A DNA stretch of 64,000 bases from Eudorina sp. 2006-703-Eu-15 (GCA_003117195.1 BDSI01000142.1:62001-126000); one strand, 5' to 3'; positions 23,102 through 56,500 are shown, numbered from the stretch's first letter. Made by a program: numbers and translations. Notes: generated by a model not told the origin, from the sequence alone.

Positions 23102-23515
23102 CACACAAGAACATTATATAAGCCTGACAACCATACATTGTATGGTTGTCAGGCTTGGGGCCCTTTTGAGTTGGCAGAGGTTTTGAACAGGGTGGGGAGA
23201 CGACGCGATGCGAACAACCTGGCAGAAGGACTTTTCGAAGCGTGCCTACACGACGATGCAGTCCAGCTGCAGATTGCGTTCATGCGACAAATTGTGGGGG
23301 CTGCTCGCCCAGCCCACCGACTTCTTTTCGCAGAATTGACCGAGCTTCCCTTGCATTACTATTTGGTGAAGCAAGTGGTTCGCTTTTGGAACCGCCTGCA
23401 GACGCAGACGGGCACGGTCGCACACGCAGTCCTGTATCAGGTTATCGATGCACTCACCGACCCTGAACGGGGCGGTCTCCCTGTGTAACACACCAATACA
23501 CACACAAGAACATTA
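23102..23515 (+). mobile_element. LINE fragment with 15-bp target-site duplication
   Basis: The direct repeat CACACAAGAACATTA occurs at 23102-23116 and 23501-23515. The second copy has a single, uninterrupted site at about 50032. The 384-bp insert encodes YGCQAWGPFELAEVLNRV...LLFAELTELPLHYY...FWNRLQTQ, resembling the C-terminal region of algal L1-like retrotransposons. It begins with a 17-bp perfect inverted repeat (23121-23137 / 23139-23155). This is a classic target-primed insertion made after the duplication. Confidence 0.75.
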
Positions 23516-24026
23516 CACAAGAAAGCGATGGGAAGTTACACTGGTGGGGATAATAGCTCGCAATGTGTTTCTTTAGCGAGAAGGATGTGCTCAGGAACTC
23601 AAAGCAGGACTTGTACGGGCAGGTTATACCCTAGAGAGTACAGCAACATGTGCGCAAAATCACATTCAGCAAGAGGTAGGGCCCGTGGCCTCTGTACGGC
23701 CCGTGGCCTCTGCCTTATGAAACTTAACGAGACCCTGCTGGTACATTACTGAATTGATGCAAAAAACAATATGTAATACTGCTGATACGGGTAGTACGAC
23801 TTCTACAACATAACAACATCATGTTTTCCAAATTCAAGTAATTGTTATGCCATTATGGATGGTACCCTGCTGCAACGAGAAGCTTCGTGTATCTTTAAGC
23901 ATTTAAAAATCGTACCAACATATGGTTCCTCGAACCCTGTGCCGCCCGACTCAAATTATGTATGGTTCGAAGGCTTACATGATCGAATTTATGAAAATGC
24001 CGTGCTAGCATCAGCTCTTTACCTGG

Positions 24027-42975
<18,949 letters not shown>

Positions 42976-43857
42976 AGGTATTAAAAATTGCGACCGCGCG
43001 CGCCGCCGCGGATGGCCGTTGCACGAGGGCCGCCGTCGACGAAAACCGCGGTGGCGATCTATCAGCTTCCCATGACACATCGACACCTCCCAAGCTCGCA
43101 ATCATCAGCCACCCAGCAGTTAAGCCCCCATGAGTCCATTCATCATCTATCTGTCAATATCATACATTCAAATCAGCGGGTGCATCAGCCACCAGCGAGA
43201 CCCCGCACAATAAAATGCGCGCCCGGGTGGGGAGGGGGGTCATGGGATGGGGGGGCATGGGACGGGGGGCATGGGATGGGGGGTCATGGGATGGGGGACA
43301 TACAGTGGGGACTTTGAGCCTTGTAGCTAGCTGGGCAACGCCTGCCTGGCACACGCCCGCCTGCCAGCAGCTGCTCGTCCGTAGATGCATCAGTACATCC
43401 GCCACATCAGCAGTTGCACGTAGCCGCACCCAGCTGCCCATCCGTTCGGAGGCACCAAGGGCACTCCCGCACAATTAACCCTCGCTGGACATCTCATGCA
43501 CATCCCATGCACATCCCATGCACACATATCTATATGCGAGGCAAGGGGGTTGGCGTTTAATAGGAACGACGCTGGCATGCTGTCCAGAGATCAACGGTTC
43601 GAATCCCGGCCCCCTCCCCGCCATATGATCTGGTGCGGTTTCCAGGAGAGGCAATTTTGTCGCACTAGTAATCTGGTGTGTTGGCCGGTATGGCTGCACG
43701 ACACCCACCCAACCCGCGCGGGTGATGGGTGTGCAGCCCTTGGTAGGGGTTGGTGAGATGAGCGCCTACGAGGTATCTGGGCCCGTTGGAACACCCGGCC
43801 TAATAAAATCTGCGTGGTGTCCTCTCCAACGAACTAACGAACCAGCAGCACACCCAC
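42976..43857. other. RLK1 3' flank and tandem-duplication junction
   Basis: About 88 bp after the RLK1 stop, near 43064, the sequence switches to a copy of PH1 intron 10 (8195 onward). PH exon 10 (8387-8517) is missing at about 43216. The degenerate tRNA-like element recurs at 43536-43623. No gene is supported here. Confidence 0.65.
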
Positions 43858-46800
43858 CTCGAGTAGCAGCCGGGGCGGTAGACGGCCATCTCCTTGGCCA
43901 CGCTGACGTTCATGTAGGAGGCGGTTACGTTGGTCAGGGGGGTGGGCATCCAGCTGTACGGCGAGGTGAGCTGGTTGCGAGCCAGGGCAATCACGGACCC
44001 GCCTGCAGCAGGGCAGTGCGTGGTGCGTGGAGGACAGTGAGGGCAAGCGGGAGGTGTGGTTTCGGAGCGTCGTGAAGAAAAGGAATGACAGCAGTGGGGA
44101 TGGAGAATGCGACGGTGTAAATTCAAAGCCGTCCTGGTAGTCCCTATATATGTATGTGACCCAGTTAGGTAGGATGCGGTGTGCGGGGAAGAAAATACTT
44201 TGAAAGCGAGGGTCAGCAGGAAACAGCTTCATGCGCCTAGCGTGGATTCTCCCACTCTGTGGATTCTCTCGCACGCTAAGCGCATGAGGCGCGTTTCCTG
44301 CTTTAAGCCAGGCTCAGTGTCCCGAGTCATCCCGGGTTACGATACCAACTGTAAGCGCAAAGGCGTAACCCGGGGGATGACTCGGGACTGTACACCTGCC
44401 CTTCGAGAGTGAACAACAAACCACCGATCGCTCGTGCAAGTTAATGCATGCGTCCGTACACATCCGTGCACCCTACCTGGCCCCACCCAATCGCGTGCTA
44501 CCATGCACCCGAACGAAACATCACAGCAAACGGACGCACCCCGCACGTTGACGTAGCTGATAATCTTATCCTTGATGGCCGTCAGCGCATCGTTCAGCGC
44601 GTCGGTGATCCCGCCCCTCGTATTGGTCCCGTCGGACGGCAGGTACAGCAGCTTGTACGCGGAGATGTTGGTGGAGGGCACGGCGGCGGCCGAGGTGACG
44701 TAGGTGATGACGGAGGTGTTCAAACCCGCCGCCGTCACCCACCCCTCGAACGACGTGCGCGCGAGCTGCGGCGGCGGGCGTGGGTAGACGCCGTACATGC
44801 AAGCTTAAAAGCCGAACACGCACGGGAGCCAAGAAGCCGTGCGTGGTGCGGTACAGCGGAGGACGACGTGCACTGCACGGTGCACGGGGAATAATGGGTT
44901 CCGATTCCCCGGACCCCCGCCAGTGCGTGGATGCGCTGGCCTGTCCTGCCCTGCTGTGTAGCCCGTGTTTCAGAGCCCACCGGGGCTCAGGCGGTGGGCC
45001 GGGGCCGGGGCCCGCCGGACAGGGGGGAGGGGGGAGGGGGAGAAGAAAAACAGCCCAGACATACACACCCAGCCCCCTGAGGGAGGGGATGTTCCATCCG
45101 GGGTGCCCACCTCCCGTGCCTCATGCCCTTTGCTCCATACATGGGCTGTGTGCTGGTTTTGCTGGTTTATTTCTGAGCGCGTATATATGTCGTTCGCTCA
45201 CAACTGGCCCCCCTCTCTGGACCGACCCACGTCGCGTCCATGAATGATACTCCACTCTGTGTACCCTTATCGGGTTGCAAGTGACGTCAAATAACATTAA
45301 AACTACGCAAAACCCCACCTAAAACCTTTTGGAAACCCATGCAACCCGTACGGGTCTCGCTTGTTCACCCTGACACCAAACCCACTCACCCAGACACGCA
45401 CCCACTCACCCGGAAATCCACCCACTAACCCAGACACTAAACCCTCTCACCCAGACACTATACCCACTCACCGATCACGCTCCAACCGCCAGGATGCCGC
45501 TTGCGTCCGCCGGCGCCGCGTCCATCGCCCTCCGGATGAGCTCCGGGTACAGCCCGCCGTAGCTGGTGCCCTGGCAGTGACCCTGGGCTCGCGGATACGA
45601 GGGCGACAGCGAGACTGAGGGGGGAAACTGCAGGACATCGAAGGGGTTGGAGGCTGGGGGCTGGGGGTTAAAAAGAAACAGCCCAGACACACCCAGCCCG
45701 GCGGGGCTGGGGGGGAGCATGTTGTTGTCCGTCCACTGGAAAGGGATGCACCTATGTGTCGTGCCCTCCGCCCGACCGCCCGACTGGGAGCCGCACGCCT
45801 TTTCTCAAAGGTGCGACCTCCAGCCGATCGAGCATGTGTGGACGGACCTTCCTTCCGGGTCCGTCATTTAGACGCACGTCCGGGGGCTCGGCGCCGGCGG
45901 TCCACATGCATGTCTCCCACCGCCCCTGAATCGATCTGTCTTCCGGCGGTAGACGGCACGCTCCCGTTCTATTTAGCACTCGCGTTCTATCTACCACTCC
46001 CATTCTATCTACCACACCCGTTCTATCTACCACACCCGTTCTATCTACCACAACCACGTTCTTTCCTCAAATTGACCATCAAGAATCAATCGAAGTGCGT
46101 TGCCTGGCGCAACTATCCCCTTTTTCCACCCCTCGGAATGGATGTATGTCACACCCCTGTGCATGGCTGCTGTAGGATCTGAGTGGCGGGTATGAATGAG
46201 CTAAGTAACAGGGGACCCTCTGGGGCCAGGATGACGAAATCTAAACAGGATGATGAATTTGAACAAGATGATGAATGTGAACAAGAACGACGGAAGGCCC
46301 GCCCCGGGGCCATCGGTGCCCTCCGTGTAAAGCTGCGCCGCTTGTCCACAACCTCTAATGACAGAGCAAGGCAGGTGTCTGACCCATCTATCTCCGACAC
46401 GTGGCAGGTGCGGCGGCGGCCTGGCAGCAGCTGCGGCGGCGGCCTGTCGGCAGCGGCCTGGCAGGTACGGCGGCCTGGCAGGTGCGGCGTCGCCCTGGCA
46501 GGTACGGCGGCCTGGGCCGTTGGTGCCGCGGCCTGGCAGGTACGGCGGCCCGGCAGGTGCGGCGGCGGCCGGGCAGGTGTGGCGGCGGCCGGGCAGGTAC
46601 GGCAGCCTGGCGCGCACGCCCTGCGTCCAGCGCGCCCGCCGCGCCCTTCGGTCAACATTCGCACTCGCAGCCGACCCACGTACCACATCGTCGGCGTCAT
46701 CGCCGCTGATGCACACGAAGCCGCCCGACACCAGGACGGGCGGCAGGAGAACCGCAAAGCAGGCACGCCGCCGAGAACACCGACACCCGTGCCCGGCTGC

Positions 46801-46882
46801 TGTGGTCACGTGAGCCGCTGAAGCCGCCTGGAGGTTGCCGCTGGCTGCATGTTCGGGCGACGCCGCGTCGGGCCCGCGGCAT
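43858..46882 (-). pseudogene. PH2: truncated second copy of the PH gene
   Basis: Minus-strand exon relics: 46684-46882, 45472-45582, 44540-44765, 43858-44002, corresponding to PH1 exons 1-4, with the same splice sites. Defects: one extra base in exon 1 near 46756 (199 versus 198 nt) breaks the signal-peptide frame. Exon 2 has lost 9 nt and ends GILAVGA followed by an in-frame TGA, and a conserved Cys is Tyr (GTSYGGLY). All exons downstream of exon 4 are missing. The third and fourth relics remain open. Exon 4 is a hybrid of PH1 exons 4 and 9. A short truncated product cannot be excluded. Confidence 0.8.
45965..46055 (+). repeat. 18-bp tandem repeat (ttctatctaccac), PH2 intron 1
   Basis: About five units, paralogous to 17380-17445. 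Confidence 0.7.
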
Positions 46883-49850
46883 TTCCTCGCAGGCCCAGCA
46901 GCGACCTGCAAGCACGCACCGCCAGGCGCGGGCCAGTCCAGCGAGCCAGGACGGCGCCACGCGACCAGCATAGCTTGCTCAAGCTCGTTCGTACAAAGAA
47001 TGCCACGTGACCTTATGTAGTTTTTGCGGGGTTGAGGGTAATGTCTGCCTGGCATAGAGCAAAGTACCTTAGGCAGACCAGGTCAGACTCCTGACACGTG
47101 GCCAAGTCCGCCCAAGCTTTCCATATCGGTTCAATAAATTAGCCTATTGTGAGACAAGCCAAATGCACAGAGTCAACACAAACTACGGTGACTCTGCGCG
47201 AACCCCCTTTTTTTTGGCGAGCTACGACCAAAGCTACGCGGAGGTAGATTTGCAAGGAGAGATGTGATAAAAAGCGTAAATAACATAGCGTGATTTGATA
47301 TTATGCAATCTGACGCCCACATTGTTGCATTACGCCTTAAGATGAAAGCCGTACGGAATAGTCACCTTCGGATGGCGAAGGAGCTGAGTACCATAAAATG
47401 ATCATACATGTTTGTTGCATTGAAGCACTCCGACTTCAGTATCAGATATGTTCCGGTCGTAGGGCGCGTACCAATAATTTGACTTCGGTTGAAGTTGGAC
47501 TGTTAACCAGCGGTCATGTTCGAACAAGTTACAACTTTCTGAAAGAGAAATTATATACATCTGTATTTCTAATTATTAAAAAATATGTAAAGGAAATGGT
47601 TGCTGAGTTGCACCGTCACTTATCCGGCAACGCGGCGCCGTCTGCATTTTAATGACTACCGGATTCAAGAAAGAATCACGAGGTACATATCAAAGCCATG
47701 GCTAACGCATTTTAAAACGCACAGTCATGCGATATATTGCGAACGGCGAGAAATAAGGACGATGGTAGTCGTTCTCAGATCGGCCCAACATTTTGGATAT
47801 AGCTGATACAATCTGGAAGCAACACGACGGCGCAGTGCTCGGTACTGTGATATTGGCGGCAGTACATGGCAGTACCTGGGTTTGATGAAGCACCTTCCCG
47901 GACAAGATTGGACGAGCGAGTACTGCATGTAGCGACTGTACCGCTCACCCTATACGGGCATCGTGACGACACATTTCACGAAGCGAGCAGATCTGAAACT
48001 GAAGCAGGGTGACTTGTTGTATAATATCAGCCTGAATGCAATATTTATGTGTCATTTGTTTTTGACGTTTGAGCTGGTTTCTAAAAACGTCCTTGGGACT
48101 TAAAATGTCCTTAGTAGCCATATCATGTTGCAAGGTGCAGCAATAGAACATGCGTCAATGAGCGCACTCCTTTACCTTACAACCGTCGTGCCTTTCATTT
48201 TGGTTCGGTCCGTTCGTAGCCAGCCTGCAAAACCCTAACATGAACCATTTGAATATCCTTGACTATTATTCATAAAAAATGAATCATGCGGCATGCCGTC
48301 GTCTGCTTCGTTCTACGTTACGGTGCGTGATGTGCAAGAGGGTCCGACCAGGCATTTCGCATTAGTATGACGCAATCAAAAGTTGCAAGTAAGTAACCAT
48401 ACTATAATCGAGGGCTTAAGGGGTAGATAGGCTCCGTCCATTGACCGTTTGCTTTAGATTTGGAAACACGCTGCTGTGTGTGCCGGCGCTTGACCTCGCT
48501 TGACGACCTCCCTTACTGATGACGAACATACAAGTAAGCTTGACCAGGCTTCATTCATGCATTAGACTGGCTGAGACACTTCTGGTCAAGTACAGTCGGA
48601 TCTCTATTGTTTTGCCTGTTAGAATTCCGCCGTATGTATCCCCGCCCCACAATCCACCAAGATTGTTTAGCTTATTCATTTCTCACGCATCCTGTCCACA
48701 TTTATCATCTTGTTCAAATTCATCATCCTGTTTAGATGTTGTCATCCTAGCCATGCCGCCCCGCCCCGGCCCGTACCGTACCTGAAGTCATGCATATAGG
48801 ATGCGCAAGCAAGCAAGCAATTGAAAGCTTCACCGATGTTTGTAAATCTACCTGCGAGCGTGGTCACCCGCCGCAATTCATTCAAGCAAGTCGTCACCTG
48901 TTATTGACGCGTCATCACACACACAAACGCACGCACGCAGCAGGTCCGACCAGCAGACATACACCAGCATACGGCGGGAGAGGGTGTTGTTCTCCATCCG
49001 CGGTCTGCTGGTCGGTCGGACCTGCTGCTGCGCTGTGTGACCCGATGACGGTCCTGCTGATGATTGGTTGGTTGGTTGTTACATGTTGTACAGGCCTTAC
49101 TGCTGATGAGCAGTTTCTGCCGTGCATATCATGCTGCTCGCTCGGCTGTTTGATAACGAACCTTGTTATGGTTATTTTCTTACTTAGAGGTCGATAGATG
49201 CAAGCGAGGCGCCCTGCTTACTTGCTGTCGATCTAAGTGCGTGTTGGGCTGTTGATGAATGCGGGCGTGGCCCATGCCTTGCCAGTACATGGAGGGTTGG
49301 AGGTTCGAGCGCGCTCGTATGCATCTCGTGGCCACGCACTGTATGTACGGCTGGTGCCTGTGCATCCAGCAGCACAGGGGATGGCGTTAGGCTACCTCTA
49401 TCTAGTCAATAACCACGCACGCACGACGGCACGCCCGTATTTTGCACTCGCTGACACACGAGGCCAACATCCCGCCGGGAGTTAATCCCGGAGTGAGCCA
49501 TTTATTTCTCCATCAGGCATATACGTACTTAGTTACGTGGCCCACGCTACGTACGTACACATGTATGCTGCGGCGGTTGAGCCATGGCCCACCCTCTCTG
49601 CCTGGATAAGATGGACGCGCGGATGGCCTACCCGCGCATTCGATCTAGTGGATGGATCAATTAGTTTGATTTATCCGTCGTCGGAGGCTCTATCCCTTGC
49701 TCTCGCCGCCACGGGATTTACGGGATTCCATGTGGTGTGTGTGTTTAAAATTGCAACCCGCCCGCCCGCCCGATCCCAGTTGGCAATAGACTTACCATAG
49801 AACCTGCGAGGAAAAACTTACCATATGCAGGCGCGCGGGCAAGGCGTGTG

Positions 49851-49889
<39 letters not shown>

Positions 49890-50540
49890 GGGGGGGGTTC
49901 AGTGGCCCACAATGTGTCACACACAGCTTGTAAGTTGCTGAAACGCCCGAGCTAAATGATGAGCTTTTTGCCATGTCGCCGACTAAGCTGCTTTCGTTGC
50001 AACAAGCCGAATCATGGTATGCAAACATAAAACACACAAGAACATTACACAAGAAAGCGAGGGGAAGTTACACTTAAAGGTGGGGATAATAGCTCGCAAT
50101 GTGTCTCTTTAGCGAAAAGGATGTGCTCAGGAACTCAAAGCAGGACTTGTACGGGCAGGATATACCCTAGAGAGTACAGCCACATGTGCGCAAAATCAGT
50201 CAGCAAGAGGTAGGGCCCGTGGCCTCTGCCTTTATGAAACTTAACGAGACCCTGTTGGTACATTACTGAATTGATGCAAAAAATATATAATACTGCTGAT
50301 ACTGGTAGTACGACTTCTACAACATAACAACATCATGTTTTCCAAATTCAAGTAATTGTTATGCCATTATGGATGGTACCCTGCTGCAACGAGAAGCTTC
50401 GTGTATCTTTAAGCATTTAAAAATCGTACCAACATATGGTTCCTTGAACCCTGTGCCGCCCGACTCAAATTATGTATGGTTCGAAGGCTTACATGATCGC
50501 ATTTATGAAAATGCCGTGCTAGCATCAGCTCTTTACCTGG
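46883..50540. promoter_or_regulatory. Head-to-head intergenic region PH2/RLK2
   Basis: Colinear with 18163-24026 but 2.2 kb shorter: it lacks the 20125-20877 insertion, the (CA)70 run and both LINE fragments. It has its own (GT)n/G-run at 49851-49898. It should contain the RLK2 promoter. No gene is supported. Confidence 0.5.
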
Positions 50541-53500
50541 ATGGAACTGCAAATCTGGCTACTGCTCAGAAACCGGAGGCCATGCTTTCTTCATGTAGTT
50601 TTCTTGATTCAAGCCGCAATAATATTCTACGCAGCCGAAGTATCCGCTCAAGGTCAGTTTGTGCACTGCGGCGCGTCGCGGCGCTCGCTGCGTTGTCAGT
50701 CTGCCGCAACGGTCGCGTGGGGCATATGACACCGCCTGGATATTACAAATACTTTACATTTATGGACATTTCTGAAGACAGCGTATCGCAATTCTTGGTG
50801 ATGCGGGCTTTGGTCGGTCTCGCTCAATGCGCTGCGTGCGTGCAGGCCCCGCGAACCGCCAGTTCTCGATTAGCGGCGCTACCTATGAGGTTTCATATGT
50901 GCCCAAGAGCTTTCTGGAGGCGGTGACGCACTGCGCCGGATTGACCCTCGATTCCAAGCGAGGCACCCTGGCGCCCATCAGCTCGCTGCCGGAGGCTGTC
51001 ACCAACTATCGACTGGACAACCCCACCGAGGCGCAGGTCAGGACACGCAACACGCGCCTGGACAGCACGGGCAGCAGCACATACCACGGGAGTCTCCCAC
51101 GCAGCAGGGTTGGGACGGAGCAGAGGGAAGTCTCCAGCAGCCTGCTTCCCTGGCGCTCTATCTTCCGTCCCTACCTATCCATCGACCTCCGTCCCTATGG
51201 GGTGCCACTGGCGACGAAGCCTAGGCCCTACAGCCTAGGACCTATCTACAGACAGACGCCTGCTGGAGCTATCTACCGTGTTATTGAACAATACGTGCCA
51301 TAGCTTGCGGTACCCTAGCTACCTGCCTGCTCGCGCGTTCGTGACACACATACATACGCCGACGACCTCTGTGTGCGGCTGGCTGGTGTGCTGTGCGTGG
51401 GGCGCCAGCAATGTACACAGACGCGCATGGATTGCGTGCCTCGGAACATGCCACAAGCTCTGCCACTGCCTATGGCTTGGCTCATCCTGCTGAGCCGTTG
51501 ACGGTTTGTCATCAATTGTGCCGCTGCCTCTATCTGTTCGTTGCTGCCGCTGCGGCTCCTGATGTCGCTACTGATGCCGCTGCTGATGCTGCTGCTACTG
51601 ATGCCGCTGCTGATGCTGCCGCTACTGATACTGCCGCTACTGATGCCGCTGCTGATACTGCCGCTACTGATACTTCCGCTACTGATGCTCAATACACTAC
51701 TACATGCGGACTGCGCTTGTGTGAATGAATACGCAGGATGTCATGTCATCCATATCAAAAGCAGGCGCGGCCAGCAGGACAGCGCAGGCGCAGCCGGACC
51801 TGCCGGACCTCTGGGTGTGGGACCGGTACCGTGTCTGCCAGGCGGCCTGGTACGGCAGCGGTACGGCGGGTGTCACGTTCATGCAGATCATGGATCGGCC
51901 CTGCGAGTGGCGCGCCCTCTTCATCTGCATGCCGGAGTACGGCCTGCCGGATAGCATCAAAGACGACCAGGCGCAGGTGGGTGTGACTTCGTGATATCGA
52001 TGGGCCGCGTGTCGAGTGATGTCCGGCGATGTCCGTCGGGTCGCGAGGGCGGGTTTGTTGCCGGGGAGCGAGCCTGGTCGTTGCGGCCTTCAGCGAGCCG
52101 CATGTCGACCTCGATGTCCGTCGGGTTGCGAGGGCGAGCTGGTTGTGCGATGTCCGTCGATGTCCGTCGATCAATTTCGAGTCAGGATGTCCATTGACCG
52201 GGGCCGTGCGTAAGATGTCAAGGGCTTGTACGTGATGCACGACCTGTCTCGTCTGCTGGGTATGAATTTGTCGAGACTGCGCCTACTCCTCTCACTATCC
52301 TCGCCAGCCAACATGGCAGTGATGGCGGTCACATGTCACGACTGCGCTCACGTCCCACCGTACACGCAGGTGATCGCATCATCTGCGTCACGATGGTACG
52401 ACACGTACCTGCAGATATCCCAGCAGCCCAGCACCTACAAGCTGGGGCCAAAGGAGTCGGGGTTGCAGCTGGTGGAATCCGGTCAGGTCTACGGCACCAA
52501 CGCCAGTAATCCAAACACCACAGCCTTTGACGAGACTGACAAGTTCTGGGCGTATGGGCCTGTCGTGTCGGCCTTGTTCAGGTGTGCGTGGGGTACGGCT
52601 GCTCTGAACCTACCCCGGCGTTGTCAGTGCTGGGAACGCTGCTGCATGAACCGGGAACGTGCCCCATAGTAATTAGCACGGTGCATCCAGCGGGGGACGT
52701 TATACGTTTTCGTTACCGTGTACCTTCCAAGTCCTCGTTACCCTGGTGCATGTTCCAGTTACCCTTGTGCACGTTCCCGTTACCCTTGTGCACGTCCCCG
52801 TTACCCTGGTGCACGTCCCCGTTGCCCTGGTGCACATCCCCGAAACTATATATCGAAACGAATGAACCGACGGGTGGATGTCCCTGACTGTCCCAACGTC
52901 ATGTACGGCACGCGGCACGCGGTGCGTGCACCTTGTCGGAGAAATTAGTCAGCATTGATTTATCCATGCCCTTGAGCTCAGCTCACTATGATGATGTATG
53001 CATATTTCCCGCGCATACGACCGGTGGATGGACTAGATGGACTGCTCGTTGACCCAGGGCCATACGTGAACGTGTGCTGACCGGCAAACGCTGAGAAGAT
53101 AGATAAACGAAGTTGAGTGTAATGAACGCAACAACGCACGCGCACATGCAGGGGTGGCGCGCACGTGCTTTACGGCCTCAAGACGCTGAGGCAGGACGAC
53201 GGAGTGGACGCCTGGAACATGTACCGCTACCAGAGCACGCTATCGGACTTCATCGGCACGAATGCGAACATCATGTCCAACGCGGGGGACCTCCCTGGAG
53301 GTGCCTGGCGTGCTGTGCTGTGCTGTGCTGTGCTGTGCTGTGCTGTGCTGTGCTGTACTGTGCGGTGCGGTGCCGTGCCGTGCCGTGCCGTGCCGTGCCG
53401 TGCCGTGCCGGCCGTGCCGTGCCGTGCCGTGCCGTGCCGTGCCGTGCCATGCATATCCATGCCTATCAATGCCTATCCATGCCGTGCCGTGCCGTGGTGT

Positions 53501-56500
53501 GCGCGCGATGACGATGTGTTGCGCCGTGATGGGGGTGATTCCCGGTTCCCCGGTGGCATCTATGTTATATTAGTCTCCACTCCCGGGATCACCGCAGGAC
53601 CATGGCATGCCAAGGGACGGCATGACCCGGTAGTCCCAGGGTTAAGGTGGGCGCCGCAGGGATAGATAGAAAGGTGACCCGCCCGGGATCGCTTTGGCGT
53701 GGGCGGGAGTACCCACTGAACGGATACGGTAGCCATCGCCGGAAGCAAGTGATGTCGCCGGGGCCGATCCAGAGATCGGTCCAGCGGGAGGTCACCACGC
53801 CGACGTCATACGTATACCCGCCCTAAACCCGCCCTAACTCCGCGCGATGCTTTGTGGCCGCGCGCTTTGCTTCCCCCTGGATGGCCGACCAGGCCTGCCC
53901 TTTGAGGTGCACAACGTCGGGCGGAACTACAGCGACTACATCGTTACCGTTATGGTGGGTGCAAATAAACCTTTAGCCGGCGGCGGCGGCTGGTGACGGG
54001 TGACGGGTTGCGGATGTTGAGTAGGGCGTCAAGATTGTGCAGCTGCTGCGCTGGCAAGGCCGGTGGCGCTCTCATAGAATTAGAAATGCTTAGAAATGAT
54101 AATAACCAACCTAGGCTTCCCCGGTGGTGCGGGCATACAGGGGTGACTACGCCACCCCTCAGTTCCCCACCCCCTTAATACACGCCAGGCTCCGGCCGGC
54201 GTACTATTATTATTATTATTATTAGAAATGCTCGTTCATTCTTGGCGGGCTGGATGGCCCATTTGGCGTTATATCAGAAGACGGCCCCGTGTTGCTCACG
54301 CTCAGACAGCACGGCAGCCTGGCGCTTTACTGGAGTCCGAGGTCGCTCCCGCTGTGAGCAGTGGCCATGCGCAACTGGGCGGGTAGGGCACAACCCTAGA
54401 GGGATGCGCGTGCTCAAGCGGCTCGGACCAAGCAAGAGGTCCGGCCTCCGTCATACCTCCGGATCGCACGGATATATGCGGACTGCAGCTAAAGCGCCGT
54501 CGAGCGCGAATAAAATTGCGTGTAGTGATGAACGCCGCTCTGTAACGCTGGGTTAACAGTATAAGTCCCTACAATTGACCCTGCACAGCATCTCAAGAAG
54601 CCTTTGGCCGCGCCGTGTTACACGCTGCCAAAGCAACCAAACAAAATCGCGGCACCTACCCTTTGCACACGAGCGCCTGGGCCTGCTGCGGTGGGTCCAG
54701 CCAGCCAGCAGGAGGAGTTGCACCTGCAGCGTGATAGTGATAGCTTCCCTTCCCTTCCCTGGAGCCGCGCGCATGTCGCAGCCCTGGTTATTTATTTTGT
54801 TGTTATCCAGCCACCTGCGGCTGCACGTGTGCGCTGACGCCGATGCTGACGGAAGCGAGCGAGTGATTGCCGTGGATGCAAGCAAGCGTCATTGTTACAT
54901 TGGAATTATGATGCTGCATGCGTGCTCGGCCTGCTGATGCTTTACTCGTGCACACAGGGGTGTCATAAGCCCGGACTGGAGCTGGAGCGCCTCTTCTTCA
55001 TCACCCGCACCGGCAGGCAGTACCAGCTGGGCAGGGGCCCCTGCACCGAGGTGTTCAGGTACATACCGCACGGCCTTACTAAACCCCGCGAACCCCACAG
55101 CCCGCCGCGTCCTTGCTTGCCTCCGTCCCACGCATAATGTCAGACAAAAAGCAACCTTACCTCGCATTATTGATTACGTTGTGCGCTGATGTGTACTGCG
55201 GCAACTAACATGCATCTAGTCTGCTTCATGCGCCGGCATTGACCTCTATGCGGAATACGTGCGATAGTTGCACTGATTAACACTCTATCGGTACAATCGC
55301 AGCGTTACATAATGTATGGCGGCACGATGTATGGCGCCAACTTGACCAAGTCACGCCGCTACTAGTTACGTAGTCCTGCCGAGGCCGCCTCTGCTGGTGC
55401 CCCCGCGCGCGATCGCAGGGAGGACGCCCCCCCTGGAGGATACCTGGCGGGTTTTGCGGGTCGTTACCTGAACGTCCCATCGAATGCCCTGCTTCGCCAG
55501 TACCAGTCCTACAATGCCATCATCCAGCAGGTAGCTAGGTACTGGGGACGTACGCACGTACGATCGTGATGGGCTAGGGCGCACTTACTTCGACTACTCT
55601 TGACGACGGTATCATCTATATGTATGTTAGTGTTACCCGACCGATCCGACTCCATGGGCCATACATGCATGGGGCACCCGCTTCATTAGGTTCACAACGA
55701 CCCACAGAACCCAACATGTAATGTCACCGCATCGCCTGTGCCTATGCCGAGCACTAGTTTGAACTGCACCTGCATGGCACGATGCGTGTAATGCGTGTCT
55801 CATTATTACGTAGCCGCAATCCTGGTGCGTGCGTGCTCACGTGAACATGCATGCACGCATGCATTATTGACTGCGTCCTCACCGGTTCGTTCGAGCATGT
55901 GTGCCTTATTATTTGTGTCATATGTATGTGTTTAATGAGAATGCGGCATGTGTGTGTGTTTGCGACTCCTCGCTTAGCTGCGCATCCTATGGGCGGCCCC
56001 CGGCGGGGGCGACGACGGCGGTAGCGTCGTCGTGGCGGCGCCGACCGCGACCCGGTCCGGCCCCGCGCTGCTCCCTGGCGGCGGTCGACAGCCGGCCTGC
56101 CGCTCGGCCTCGCTGGTCATGCGGCCGCCCTGGGACAACCCGAGTGGCCAGTACGCCGGGGAGTGCGGCCCGCAGAGCAGCCGGCTGTGCCCCACCAACC
56201 AGTGCTGCGGGCCGGCGGCATCCGGCCAACGGCCCAGTCGGGAGTGTCGAGCGGACATGACGGCCTGTGTGGTGCGTGGGTTAATAAGTTCTGAGAAGGA
56301 TTCCGATAGCTAGGGCCAGAGACGAACCTGATGTATGTCCGGCGTGGTGCAGTACATGGACGCGGGTGTAGTTAATGTAGTTGGTGTATGTAGTTACCTG
56401 CGAAGTAATCAGGTGGGGACAACGGGGTGAATGCGTGCACCGACGTTCATACGTTCGCATGCGCACGCAAGTGGTTGCTTGGGTGCGCGCGCACGTGGGC

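Noticed and set aside
46201..47055. 284-codon minus ORF covering PH2 exon 1
   Set aside because: Only a short part ([14 protein letters not shown]) is homologous to PH1; the rest reads antisense-like Ala/Arg and intron sequence.
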